Assembly: GCF_018687695.1 (NCBI RefSeq)
Contig: NZ_CP061303.1
Location: 558,001-622,000, forward strand
Origin: Polynucleobacter sp. MG-6-Vaara-E2
Lineage (GTDB): Bacteria; Pseudomonadota; Gammaproteobacteria; Burkholderiales; Burkholderiaceae
DNA length: 64,000 nt
Reading direction: 5' to 3'
Shown: positions 26,556 to 34,830 of the stretch, in pieces
Layout of the letters: the number at the start of each line of letters is the position of its first letter
Numbering within the stretch: the first letter of the stretch is position 1
The notes under the pieces: generated by a model
Told to the model about the DNA's origin: nothing
The model's input: only the letters and a program-made list of their open reading frames with translations
The model's database searches: none
Program-made: the position numbers and the translations under genes

Positions 26556-28952
26556 ATGAATAAGCCAAGCGATTTAAAAGGACTCGTTCTCGATCCCGTA
26601 ACCAATGACCAGCGTTACATCGGTAACAGCGAACCAAGACATAGCGCGCGTCGCTTACTTGAAGGTCAGGGTACCTATATTGACGATATTCAATTGCCCC
26701 GCATGGGTCACGTCGTCTTTTGGCGTTCACCAGTAGCGCATATGAAGATCGGCAAGATTCATACTGAGCATGCTAGCAAAATGCCAGGAGTACTTGCGGT
26801 AGTAGACGGTGTGCAGATGGCCAAAATTTGTAAGCCTTGGGTTGCGACACTAGGTCACTTAGCTGGTATGAAATCTGCCCCTCAGCATGCGCTTGCTATT
26901 GACCGAGCTTGCTGGCAGGGTGAACCTGTAGTGGCAGTAGTTGCTGAGACTAGAGCCCAAGCAGAGGATGCTTTGCAACATGTTGATGTTGAGTGGGAAG
27001 AGTTACCCGCCGTTATCTCAATGGAGTCTGCTTTAGATCCGAAGACCCCATTAATTCATCCTGAGCTCGGCGATAACTTGTGCTTCACGCGCAGTTTGGA
27101 TGTCGGCAATGTTGATGAGGCATTTGCAACTGCGGATGTTGTTGCTGAAGCGACTTTTGGATTCGGTCGTCACACTGGTGTAACGCTCGAACCCCGTTGT
27201 CAAATTGCAGACTACAACCCGGGCGAGCGTCGCCTCACGGTGTATCACTCACAGCAAGCGCCACACATGATGCAAGATTTGTATTGTCGTCAGTTTGGCT
27301 TATCTGAATCAGATGTCCATGTGATTTGTAAAGATGTGGGTGGCTCATTTGGCATTAAAGTTCACGCCTATCCGGATGACTTTGCAACTGTCGGGCTATC
27401 TATGATGTTGGAACGTCCAGTGAAGTTTGTTGCGGACCGTTTAGAGTCGTTTACAAGCGATATACATGCGCGTGAACACCGCATTAAAGGCCGCATTGCC
27501 GCTAATAAAGCCGGTGACATCTTAGCCTTTGAGATTAATGACTTAACGGGTATCGGTCCTTACTCCATGTTCCCAAGAACCAGTGCGATTGAAGGTAACC
27601 AAGTGGTGAACTTGGTGGGTGGCCCGTATAAACACCAAAACTATCGTGCTCATTTGGATGTTGTCTTTCAAAACAAAACACCAACTTGCCAATATCGTGG
27701 CGTAGGGCATCCAATCGCTTGTGCTGTGACCGAGGGCTTAGTGGATTTAGCTGCGCAAAAATTGCAAATGGATCCATTGGAGTTTCGCAAACGAAATGTG
27801 ATTCCCGATGATGCGTATCCATGCTCCGGAATCTCCGGCATCAAATTAGAAGTTCTGTCACATGAGCAATGCTTGCGTACGATTGAAAAGATGATGGATT
27901 ACCCAGCATTGCGTAAGGAGCAAGCAGAGTTGCGTAAGAAGGGTATTTATCGCGGTATTGGCTTTGCTACCTTGATTGAGCTCACAAATCCAAGCCCTGC
28001 TTTTTATGGGGTTGGTGGTGCCCGCATTGCTTCGCAAGATGGCGCTTCAGTTCGACTTGACCCAAGCGGTGTTGTGTCAGTATTGGTCGGCGTTGGTGAG
28101 CAAGGCCAGGGCACTGAGGGTATCTATGCGCAGATTGCAGCTGATGCGGTCGGCGTATCGATCAACCAAGTCCGTCTCGTGACTGGCGATACTGATGTGA
28201 CCCCTTATGGCGGTGGCACTTGGGCGTCTCGAGGTGCGGGTGTAGGCGGCGAAGCAGTATTGCTTGCTTGCCAAGCTCTGCACGAGAATATTTTGAAATT
28301 AGCTGGTGCGATTTTGAATCGTCCCGTTACAGAGTTAAGCATCCATCGCAGTCACGTACTTGATAAAGCGACTGGCGAGCAGCTACTCCCATTTAGTGAA
28401 ATTGGTCGCATTGGTTATTTCCGTACTGACACCTTGCCTGCAGGTTTTTCTGCTGATCTCATGGTGACTCGTCATTACACTCAGAAGGATTACCCATTCA
28501 TCTTCACCAATGGTGTACAAGCTTCTTATGTGGAGGTGGATCCCGATACGGGCTTTGTCAAACTACTGAAGCATTGGGCAGTGGAAGATTGTGGTCGAGT
28601 CATTAATCCGATGCTGGTGGATGAGCAAGTTCGTGGTGCGATTGTGCAAGGCATTGGCGGTGTTCTCTTTGAAGAATGCCTTTACGATGAGAGTGGCTTG
28701 CTTCGCAATGGCAGTATGGCTGATTATCTGGTGCCAATGGCTAATGAGATGCCTGATATTGAGGTGGCTCACGTAGAAACCCCAACTCAATCTTCCAAGT
28801 TAGGTGCAAAAGGGGCGGGTGAGGCTGGTACAGCAGGCGCACCAGGCGCTGTTCAAAATGCAATTAATGATGCTTTGGCACCATTTAATGCCACGGTATT
28901 TGACCAGCCAATTACCTGCGAGAAGATCCTGCGGGCACTCAAGAAGATCTGA
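26556..28952 (+). CDS. Molybdenum hydroxylase, molybdopterin-binding large subunit
   Basis: A 798-residue catalytic subunit of the xanthine oxidase family that hydroxylates its substrate with water-derived oxygen. The Mo-site Glu is Glu756 in KGAGEAGTAG. The active-site loop that is AYRCSFR in CO dehydrogenase reads QYRGVGHP here (residues 379-386), so no Cu/S-liganding Cys is present in the loop and CO oxidation is not supported. The conserved GxGGSFG (DVGGSFGIKVH) and the GVGEQGQGTEGIYAQIAAD segments are present. Aromatic or N-heteroaromatic ring hydroxylation is the most reasonable role, by analogy and context. Confidence 0.93.
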   Translation: MNKPSDLKGLVLDPVTNDQRYIGNSEPRHSARRLLEGQGTYIDDIQLPRMGHVVFWRSPVAHMKIGKIHTEHASKMPGVLAVVDGVQMAKICKPWVATLGHLAGMKSAPQHALAIDRACWQGEPVVAVVAETRAQAEDALQHVDVEWEELPAVISMESALDPKTPLIHPELGDNLCFTRSLDVGNVDEAFATADVVAEATFGFGRHTGVTLEPRCQIADYNPGERRLTVYHSQQAPHMMQDLYCRQFGLSESDVHVICKDVGGSFGIKVHAYPDDFATVGLSMMLERPVKFVADRLESFTSDIHAREHRIKGRIAANKAGDILAFEINDLTGIGPYSMFPRTSAIEGNQVVNLVGGPYKHQNYRAHLDVVFQNKTPTCQYRGVGHPIACAVTEGLVDLAAQKLQMDPLEFRKRNVIPDDAYPCSGISGIKLEVLSHEQCLRTIEKMMDYPALRKEQAELRKKGIYRGIGFATLIELTNPSPAFYGVGGARIASQDGASVRLDPSGVVSVLVGVGEQGQGTEGIYAQIAADAVGVSINQVRLVTGDTDVTPYGGGTWASRGAGVGGEAVLLACQALHENILKLAGAILNRPVTELSIHRSHVLDKATGEQLLPFSEIGRIGYFRTDTLPAGFSADLMVTRHYTQKDYPFIFTNGVQASYVEVDPDTGFVKLLKHWAVEDCGRVINPMLVDEQVRGAIVQGIGGVLFEECLYDESGLLRNGSMADYLVPMANEMPDIEVAHVETPTQSSKLGAKGAGEAGTAGAPGAVQNAINDALAPFNATVFDQPITCEKILRALKKI

Positions 28953-28990
28953 TTTTCGGGCATATCTCTTAGTCTGCCGGTCCACCTTAG

Positions 28991-29016
28991 TGCAAAGCCC
29001 AAATTTGGGCTTTGCA
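28991..29016. repeat. Perfect 26-base palindrome after the molybdenum hydroxylase genes
   Basis: The two 13-base halves (TGCAAAGCCCAAA and its exact complement) abut with no spacer, between the large-subunit stop and the SDR gene. As RNA it would fold into a strong stem, but no T-run follows, so it may act as a processing or stability element or as a protein site rather than a standard terminator. Confidence 0.7.
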
Positions 29017-29088
29017 CATCCTGTAACATCAAGTTTTAGGTGACCCGCTCTAGGGTACATTGGTTAACTTGATACGGTAAACATCGAT

Positions 29089-29865
29089 ATGTCCACATTA
29101 AAAGGTAAAACAGCCCTAGTAACAGGATCTACTAGTGGTATTGGTTTAGGTATGGCAGTTGCATTGGCTAAGCAAGGTGTCAACATTATGGTCAATGGCT
29201 TTGGTGAAAAAGACGAAGCAATTGCAAAAATTAAGGCCTGTGGTGTTGAGGTGGATTACCACGGCGCAGATATGAGCAAGCCAGCCGAGATCGAAGATCT
29301 CATTAAGCAAACTGAAAAACGTTTTGGTTCGCTCGATATTTTGGTGAATAACGCAGGCATTCAGCACACCGCGAATATTGAAGAATTCCCAACAGATAAA
29401 TGGGATGCGATCATTGCGATTAATTTGAGTTCCGCATTTCATACTACGCACCATGCACTCCCTGGAATGAAGAAACGCAACTGGGGCCGCATTATTAATA
29501 TTGCCTCTGTGCATGGCTTGGTTGCATCAACACAAAAAGCAGCCTATGTCGCAGCTAAGCATGGCATCGTTGGCTTAACAAAGGTTACTGCTCTGGAAAA
29601 TGCTCGCACTGGTATTACTTGTAACGCAATCTGCCCAGGCTGGGTCTTGACCCCATTGGTGCAAAAGCAGGTAGATGCTCGTGCGGAGCGCGAAGGTATC
29701 TCTAATGAGGCTGCTAAGACGGCCTTGGTCTCTGAGAAGCAGCCATCAGGAGAGTTCGTTACTCCAGAGCAGTTATCTGCGCTAGCAGTATTCCTATGTG
29801 GTCCAGATGCTTCTGAAGTGCGCGGTGTAGCTTGGAATATGGATGGTGGTTGGACAGCTCAGTAA
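29089..29865 (+). CDS. bdhA: 3-hydroxybutyrate dehydrogenase-like short-chain dehydrogenase
   Basis: A 258-residue SDR enzyme. The cofactor motif is TGSTSGIG (residues 12-19), with NNAG at about 87-90 and the catalytic Ser140, Tyr153 and Lys157 (YVAAKHG). Close to D-3-hydroxybutyrate dehydrogenases, shown by the AVALAKQGVNIMVNGFGE and NAICPGWVLTPLVQKQVDARA stretches. It interconverts 3-hydroxybutyrate and acetoacetate with NAD+. No Shine-Dalgarno sequence precedes the ATG, and it is separated from the molybdenum hydroxylase by a palindrome, so it may be transcribed on its own. Confidence 0.88.
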   Translation: MSTLKGKTALVTGSTSGIGLGMAVALAKQGVNIMVNGFGEKDEAIAKIKACGVEVDYHGADMSKPAEIEDLIKQTEKRFGSLDILVNNAGIQHTANIEEFPTDKWDAIIAINLSSAFHTTHHALPGMKKRNWGRIINIASVHGLVASTQKAAYVAAKHGIVGLTKVTALENARTGITCNAICPGWVLTPLVQKQVDARAEREGISNEAAKTALVSEKQPSGEFVTPEQLSALAVFLCGPDASEVRGVAWNMDGGWTAQ

Positions 29866-29898
29866 GTCCAAAGAAAAGTCTACTAGTTGTGCAAACAA

Positions 29899-29938
29899 TG
29901 ACCGCTAGGTAACTGCAAAGTTACTCGGCGGTTATTTT
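29899..29938. terminator. Terminator between the SDR gene and the convergent Bug gene
   Basis: ACCGC (29901-29905) pairs with GCGGT (29928-29932), and GTAAC pairs with GTTAC inside, followed by ATTTTT. It overlaps the end of the convergent Bug receptor gene and can serve the plus-strand gene. Confidence 0.7.
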
Positions 29939-30901
29939 TCTATCAGCAATAATCTTTCCCCACATTGCAGATTGACTGGCGATATATTTCTGGAGGTCCT
30001 CGCGGCTACCAGGATTCGGCGTTAAGCCATGCTCAGCTAATTGCGCATTGGTTACTTTATCTTTTAGGACTGCAACCAGTGCTTTATTCCATTTCTCTAA
30101 AATGACATCTGGTGTTTTACCAGGCGCCACAAATGCATACCAATTACTTGCATCAAAACCGGGGTAACCAGATTCAGCAATCGTTGGTACGTTTGGCAAG
30201 GTGGGTGCACGCTTCAACCCTGTGGTGGCAATTGGAATTAACTTGCCGTTCTTAATATATGGATCAGCAGTGGCTAGAGCAGAGTAATAAGAGGAAACGC
30301 GGCCGCCAAGGAGGTCCACCATTGCAGGGCTTCCGCCTTTATAAGGCACGTGAACGGTATCAATATCAGCGCGCACGTTCAATAATTCACCCTGAAGGTG
30401 TGATGCAGAGCCACTACCTGTGGAGGCAAAGGTAATCTTGCCGGGATTTTTTTTGGCTAAAGCAACATATTCTTTAAAGCTCTTTACACCCAACTCTGGA
30501 ATCACCACCAGTACATTAGGGAAGGTCACCCCCATCGTGAGGGGTGCTAGATCTTTTTGAGGGTCATATGGCAACTTCATCAAATGTGGTGCGATCGATA
30601 GTGGGCCAATCGAACCAAAGAGAATGACTGATCCATCTGCAGGTGCAGTAGCGGTATAGGCGTGGGCAATATTGCCGCCTGCCCCTGGCTTGTTATCCAC
30701 AATGACATTTTGCCCAAGATCCTCACTCAATTTTTTAGCAATGACGCGAGCGGCGCTATCGGCAGATCCGCCAGCGGCAAAGCCGACCACAATCGTGATG
30801 GTTTTCTTGGGTGGAAATTCTTGGGCGTGAGCGTTGGAGATGAATCCAAATGCCAATAGACTCAGGCAAGCGATTACTTTAGAAAAGGATGGGAAGGGCA
30901 T
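29921..30901 (-). CDS. Bug-family tripartite tricarboxylate transporter receptor
   Basis: A 326-residue periplasmic binding protein with signal peptide (MPFPSFSKVIACLSLLAFGFISNAHAQ). Family marks are FPPKKTITIVVGFAAGGSADSAARVIAKKL, VDNKPGAGGNIA and the HVPYKGGSPAMVDLLGG motif. Bug proteins bind small carboxylates and related acids. No TctA/TctB membrane partner is encoded in the window, as is common for the many orphan Bug receptors of Burkholderiales. The ATG at 30901 is chosen because the signal peptide begins there; an upstream ATG at 30943 would add 14 polar residues. Confidence 0.92.
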   Translation of the reverse strand: MPFPSFSKVIACLSLLAFGFISNAHAQEFPPKKTITIVVGFAAGGSADSAARVIAKKLSEDLGQNVIVDNKPGAGGNIAHAYTATAPADGSVILFGSIGPLSIAPHLMKLPYDPQKDLAPLTMGVTFPNVLVVIPELGVKSFKEYVALAKKNPGKITFASTGSGSASHLQGELLNVRADIDTVHVPYKGGSPAMVDLLGGRVSSYYSALATADPYIKNGKLIPIATTGLKRAPTLPNVPTIAESGYPGFDASNWYAFVAPGKTPDVILEKWNKALVAVLKDKVTNAQLAEHGLTPNPGSREDLQKYIASQSAMWGKIIADRKITAE

Positions 30902-31071
30902 GTTTTGTCTCGTTTGAATAATTGTTTTTTGCTTATTTTGCACCCCAAAATGCCCTAAGTCACTAGCAAAATCGCTATTTTATTGAAGATGCTGATATTT
31001 TTAGATACCTAAACAAAACTAACAGAATCGTTTATAGTTACAGCGCATTCTTATATATAGGAGATCCTTTC

Positions 31072-31665
31072 ATGGCTTCAATCTTGACCTCATTGGGACG
31101 CACAGTATTAGCTGGTTTTGTGCTCCTCGTTTTAATTATTCTTGCTTTGGGTGGTAACTTTAGCTCCGCTGAATTGCCATTCGTGTTCCGTTGGTTGCAC
31201 GTGATGTTTGGTGTGATGTGGATTGGTTTGCTCTGGTACTTTAACTTTGTGCAAATTCCTTCCATGCCAAAAATCCCTGACGAGCAAAAGCCAGCGATTG
31301 GTAAAGTGATTGCTCCAGCAGCATTGTTCTGGTTCCGTTACGCTGCACTCTTCACTGTGCTTACTGGATTGATCCTTGCAGTAGTAAACGGTTATGCACA
31401 TCAAGCTTTCACATTACAAGCCCCTTTCCGCGCAATCGGTTTGGGTATGTGGATTGCTTTGGTAATGGCATTTAACGTATGGTTCATCATCTGGCCTAAT
31501 CAGAAACGTGCCCTTGGCATCGTGACTGTTGAAGCTGATGTAAAAGCAAAGTCTGCACGCGTAGCGATGTTGACATCCCGTTTGAACACATTGCTTTCTA
31601 TCCCAATGTTGTTCTTGATGGTTGCTCAGTCACACAACACTACTTGGTTTGTGATCGTTTCTTAA
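31072..31665 (+). CDS. PuuD-type (urate hydroxylase N-terminal domain) membrane protein without cytochrome c domain
   Basis: A 197-residue membrane protein with about 5 helices and the sequence WLHVMFGVMWIGLLWYFNFVQIPSMPKI, which matches the N-terminal membrane domain of PuuD. The full urate hydroxylase carries a C-terminal cytochrome c domain with CxxCH; none is present here, so urate oxidation should not be assumed. Stand-alone versions are widespread in Burkholderiales and their function is unknown. TAGGAGAT precedes the start, and a strong hairpin terminator follows the stop. Confidence 0.85.
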   Translation: MASILTSLGRTVLAGFVLLVLIILALGGNFSSAELPFVFRWLHVMFGVMWIGLLWYFNFVQIPSMPKIPDEQKPAIGKVIAPAALFWFRYAALFTVLTGLILAVVNGYAHQAFTLQAPFRAIGLGMWIALVMAFNVWFIIWPNQKRALGIVTVEADVKAKSARVAMLTSRLNTLLSIPMLFLMVAQSHNTTWFVIVS

Positions 31666-31687
31666 TCACCCCTAGTTAGTGTAAAGA

Positions 31688-31712
31688 AAAGGCCCGCAAT
31701 GCGGGCCTTTTT
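31688..31712. terminator. Bidirectional rho-independent terminator
   Basis: AAAGGCCCGC (31688-31697) pairs with GCGGGCCTTT (31701-31710) around an AAT loop, with T-runs on both strands. It ends the PuuD-like gene on the plus strand and the rubredoxin reductase gene on the minus strand. Confidence 0.9.
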
Positions 31713-31729
31713 GTTTGCCGAGAGTCTAT

Positions 31730-32899
31730 TTAGGCCAGAATTGCTGGCAATTCCTTGGTGAGGGCGCCACGCTGTGCGGTAGCCGAACCCATCAATACAA
31801 ATCCTAGGAGCTCGCCATCGGCAGACTCAAAGCGTGCCTCTAGACCACCTTCAACCGAGTTTGTCTTCCATTGACCAGCAGCACCTTTAGCAGGTGGCGA
31901 AACAATAGTCGCTAAGGCTGGTGTTTTAACCATCACAGGCATTGCAGGGTAGGTGAGAGCGGTACGTTGTCCAGTAAGCGTCACGGCCAACGCTCTTGCT
32001 GCTTGCATGATCGGCATGACGTATGGAAGTACTAAGCCCTCGACTTCAGCGCAATCACCCAATGCGTAAATGTGAGGAACGTTAGTTTCTAGTTCGCGAT
32101 TTACTTGGATGCCTACACCAGTAGCAATACCCGATGCTTTGGCAAGATCTAGTCGGGGTTTTAATCCTACGGCAGACAACACTACATCGCTAACGATTAC
32201 AGTGCCATTGGCTAAAGTAATGTGGAGTTGCTCATTGGCACGATCTATCGTCTGCACTGTAGTGCTAAAGTGCCAATGAACACCCGCATCACTCAACTTA
32301 TTTTGTAGGTCGGTAGCCGCAGCCTCCGGAATTAAGCGTCCCAGAGCCTGAGGTGCTAGGTCAATAACATCAACTTCGTAGCCACCCAAGACTAAGTCAT
32401 TGGCGAACTCACAGCCAATCAGGCCTGCGCCCAGAATGGCAATCTTCTTCTTATTAGCAATAGCACTACGAAACTTTGCATAATCCTCAAGATCGTTGAC
32501 AGTCAATACTTCATTGACTGCATTTCCTTGAAGAGGCAAACGAATTTGATCGGCACCCAGTGCCAAGACAAGTTTGTAATAAGGAATTTCTCCCTTACTG
32601 GTTTGAATCACTTGCTTAGTGCTATCAATTGCAGTGACATCTGCCTCAGACAAGATGTTGAGCTCAAGTTGTGTGGCCATTCCATCTGCTGGCGTAGAAA
32701 TCAATTGCGCCGCTTCTTTTTTGCTTGCTAGAGCAGTCGAGAGCATTGGTTTGGAATAAAAATATCCAGGCTCTTTAGTAACTAGCGTAATGGGAATTTC
32801 TTTATTGATTTTACGAATCTCTCGTATAACGGTGTACCCAGCCAATCCGCTGCCAATAATGACAATAGCGGATGAGGATTGTGATGTATTTTGATCCAA
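31730..32899 (-). CDS. Rubredoxin-NAD(+) reductase-type FAD oxidoreductase
   Basis: A 389-residue two-dinucleotide-binding flavoprotein: FAD site IVIIGSGLAGYTVIREI, NAD site KIAILGAGLIGCEFANDLV, and the FAD ribityl motif IYALGDCAEVEG. These and the TYPAMPVMVKTP segment match bacterial rubredoxin reductases. The TTG at 32899 is the preferred start because AGGGAG lies 7 bases upstream; an earlier TTG at 32917 lacks a site. It follows rubredoxin and rubrerythrin on the same strand and should supply NADH electrons to them. Confidence 0.88.
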   Translation of the reverse strand: MDQNTSQSSSAIVIIGSGLAGYTVIREIRKINKEIPITLVTKEPGYFYSKPMLSTALASKKEAAQLISTPADGMATQLELNILSEADVTAIDSTKQVIQTSKGEIPYYKLVLALGADQIRLPLQGNAVNEVLTVNDLEDYAKFRSAIANKKKIAILGAGLIGCEFANDLVLGGYEVDVIDLAPQALGRLIPEAAATDLQNKLSDAGVHWHFSTTVQTIDRANEQLHITLANGTVIVSDVVLSAVGLKPRLDLAKASGIATGVGIQVNRELETNVPHIYALGDCAEVEGLVLPYVMPIMQAARALAVTLTGQRTALTYPAMPVMVKTPALATIVSPPAKGAAGQWKTNSVEGGLEARFESADGELLGFVLMGSATAQRGALTKELPAILA

Positions 32900-32960
32900 A
32901 GCTGGGCTCCCTAGCAATGCGTTAATTAAGGTGATTCAAAGGCTTACTAAACAGCGTTAT

Positions 32961-33125
32961 TTAAATCTGCACCATTTCAAAGTCAGATTTTGAAACGCCA
33001 CAATCGGGGCATTCCCAATCTTCTGGAATATCAGCCCAAGCTGTGCCCGGGGCGATACCGTCTTCTGGTAAGCCTTTTGCTTCATCATAGATAAAGCCAC
33101 ATACGATACATTGCCAAGATTTCAT
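32961..33125 (-). CDS. Rubredoxin
   Basis: A 54-residue rubredoxin: MKSWQCIVCGFIYDEAKG at the start and WECPDCGVSKSDF at the end provide the two CxxC pairs (C6/C9 and C39/C42) that bind one iron. The start at 33125 is chosen because GAAGGA lies 7 bases before it; an ATG two codons upstream overlaps that site. It transfers electrons, here most likely between the reductase downstream and the rubrerythrin upstream. Confidence 0.95.
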   Translation of the reverse strand: MKSWQCIVCGFIYDEAKGLPEDGIAPGTAWADIPEDWECPDCGVSKSDFEMVQI

Positions 33126-33187
33126 GTTCATTCCTTCAGTAGTAGATGTAAGTTTAAATTCAGTTGAGATTTATTTCTTGTAACGCT

Positions 33188-33673
33188 TTATTGAGAGGCG
33201 AACACTTTTGCCTTCTCTAGAGCCTGCTTGTAATGGTTGGCATGACGCTCCTCCACATTGGCTAAGGCAGCAAAGCGCTTGGCTGCTTTTACCAAGACCG
33301 CTTGGAACTGCTCGGCATGTTCTTTAGACTCTGCAATTTGCTCATCAATTTCTTGAATGGCTGCAGCATTACCTTCTTCCACAGCGGTTTTACGGAAAGA
33401 TGGATACATTTCGGTGTACTCATACGTTTCCCCTTCAATGGCAATCTCCAATGCACGTTCTGGTGTGATGGTGCTAGCAGGGTAGAGCAAATCCAAGTGA
33501 CCGAATGCATGCATTACTTCTTGGTCTGCAGTGGCCTCGAAAATCTTTGCAGTCTCTTCGTCACCAGCAGCACGGGATAACTTTGCAAAATAGCGATATT
33601 TAATGTGAGCCATGGATTCACCGGCAAATGCTGATTCCAAGTTTTGGATGGTTTTGATTTCTGGGCGTGTCAT
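33188..33673 (-). CDS. Rubrerythrin, diiron domain only
   Basis: A 161-residue ferritin-like diiron peroxidase that reduces hydrogen peroxide to water. Metal-ligand motifs are visible in ESMAHIKYRYFAKLS, DQEVMHAFGHLDLL, EEGNAAAIQEIDEQI, and SKEHAEQFQ. The usual C-terminal rubredoxin domain is absent; the separate rubredoxin encoded next (62 bases on) would replace it. The divergent neighbour is OxyR, consistent with a peroxide-induced operon. Confidence 0.93.
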   Translation of the reverse strand: MTRPEIKTIQNLESAFAGESMAHIKYRYFAKLSRAAGDEETAKIFEATADQEVMHAFGHLDLLYPASTITPERALEIAIEGETYEYTEMYPSFRKTAVEEGNAAAIQEIDEQIAESKEHAEQFQAVLVKAAKRFAALANVEERHANHYKQALEKAKVFASQ

Positions 33674-33806
33674 TTTGATTCCTTTATTTAATTTCTATCA
33701 TTCATATACAAAAATTTGTTGGCCTTGCATTACTTCTTATTGCTCGCTCAACTATGGAATGCATTGTGGTCTTGATCTCTTAATCAGTCCAATGAATAAT
33801 TATGCT

Positions 33807-33823
33807 ATTATTGATCAAATAAT
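33807..33823. promoter_or_regulatory. Dyad upstream of oxyR
   Basis: ATTATTGATCAAATAAT is a near-perfect inverted repeat centred on TTGATCAA, 16 bases before the oxyR start and within the 166-base divergent region with the rubrerythrin gene. LysR regulators bind such T-N11-A dyads, so it is a candidate OxyR site; the full four-part OxyR consensus is not obvious. Confidence 0.4.
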
Positions 33824-33839
33824 TCGATAAGGAGGCGTA

Positions 33840-34754
33840 ATGGCCTATTTACCGTCATTAAGGCAATTAAGCTATCTGGTAGCCCTAGCTCGAGAGCTTA
33901 ATTTCACCCGTGCAGCTGAAGCCTGTTTTGTAGGGCAATCCACACTCAGCGCTGGCTTAAAAGAATTAGAGGATGGCTTGGGCATCAAATTGGTAGAGCG
34001 AGATCGGCAAAATGTGTCGATTACACCTGCCGGTCTTGAGGTGCTAGAGCGCGCAAAAACAATTTTGACTGCATCAGAAGATTTAGTGGAGTACGCCAGC
34101 GCATCAGGCAAACCGATGACGGCAACCATTCGGATGGGGGTGATTCCAACAATCGCACCTTTCTTATTGCCGACTGTTTTGCCCGAAGTTCGCAAGCGCT
34201 TTCCCGATCTCAAAATTACGTTGCGAGAAGATCTCACTGCCAATTTGTTATCTAGGCTGGCTGACCATAAGTTGGACTTTGCATTAATTGCCTTGCCTTA
34301 TGACGTCAGTGGTTTATTGGTTGAAGAATTATTTGACGATCCTTTTTGGTTGGTAGCACGAGAGGGTGATCCTGCGCTTAAAGGTAAAGAGGTGATGCTT
34401 CCCGCCAAAATGGCTGAGAGACTCTTGCTATTAGAGGAGGGTCATTGCTTACGCGAGCATAGCTTGCAGGCTTGTAAGAAAGCAGACATTCGTAAGGATG
34501 AGGGTATGGAGGCTACAAGCTTGTTGACCTTGCTGCAGATGGTTGAGTCGGGTTTTGGCATTGCCCTAATTCCTGAAATGGCTGTAAAGAGCAGTTTGCT
34601 TAATAACAGCGATCTGATTGCTAAGGCCATGGCGGCACCTGCTCCCAAAAGAGTTATTGCGCTAGTGGCACGATCTTCTACTGCACACACAGCTGAGTTT
34701 GCTGCTTTGTCAGTCTGTATTCGAGAGCGTTTTGGCATTAATCTGAAAAAGTAA
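33840..34754 (+). CDS. oxyR: LysR-family hydrogen peroxide regulator OxyR
   Basis: A 304-residue LysR regulator. The helix-turn-helix is in LSYLVALARELNFTRAAEACFVGQSTLSAGLKELEDGLG (residues 10-48). The redox pair is Cys203 and Cys212 in HCLREHSLQAC, the same nine-residue spacing as C199/C208 of E. coli OxyR, so peroxide-driven disulfide switching is expected. AAGGAGG (33829-33835) is a strong ribosome binding site. Divergent from the rubrerythrin-rubredoxin-reductase genes, its likely target. Confidence 0.93.
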   Translation: MAYLPSLRQLSYLVALARELNFTRAAEACFVGQSTLSAGLKELEDGLGIKLVERDRQNVSITPAGLEVLERAKTILTASEDLVEYASASGKPMTATIRMGVIPTIAPFLLPTVLPEVRKRFPDLKITLREDLTANLLSRLADHKLDFALIALPYDVSGLLVEELFDDPFWLVAREGDPALKGKEVMLPAKMAERLLLLEEGHCLREHSLQACKKADIRKDEGMEATSLLTLLQMVESGFGIALIPEMAVKSSLLNNSDLIAKAMAAPAPKRVIALVARSSTAHTAEFAALSVCIRERFGINLKK

Positions 34755-34830
34755 AAGTAAGCTCAGCACATTTATTCAAAATTAATTAGAGTCATTCATG
34801 TTGTTTCACCATTTATAAAGAAAGTATTTC

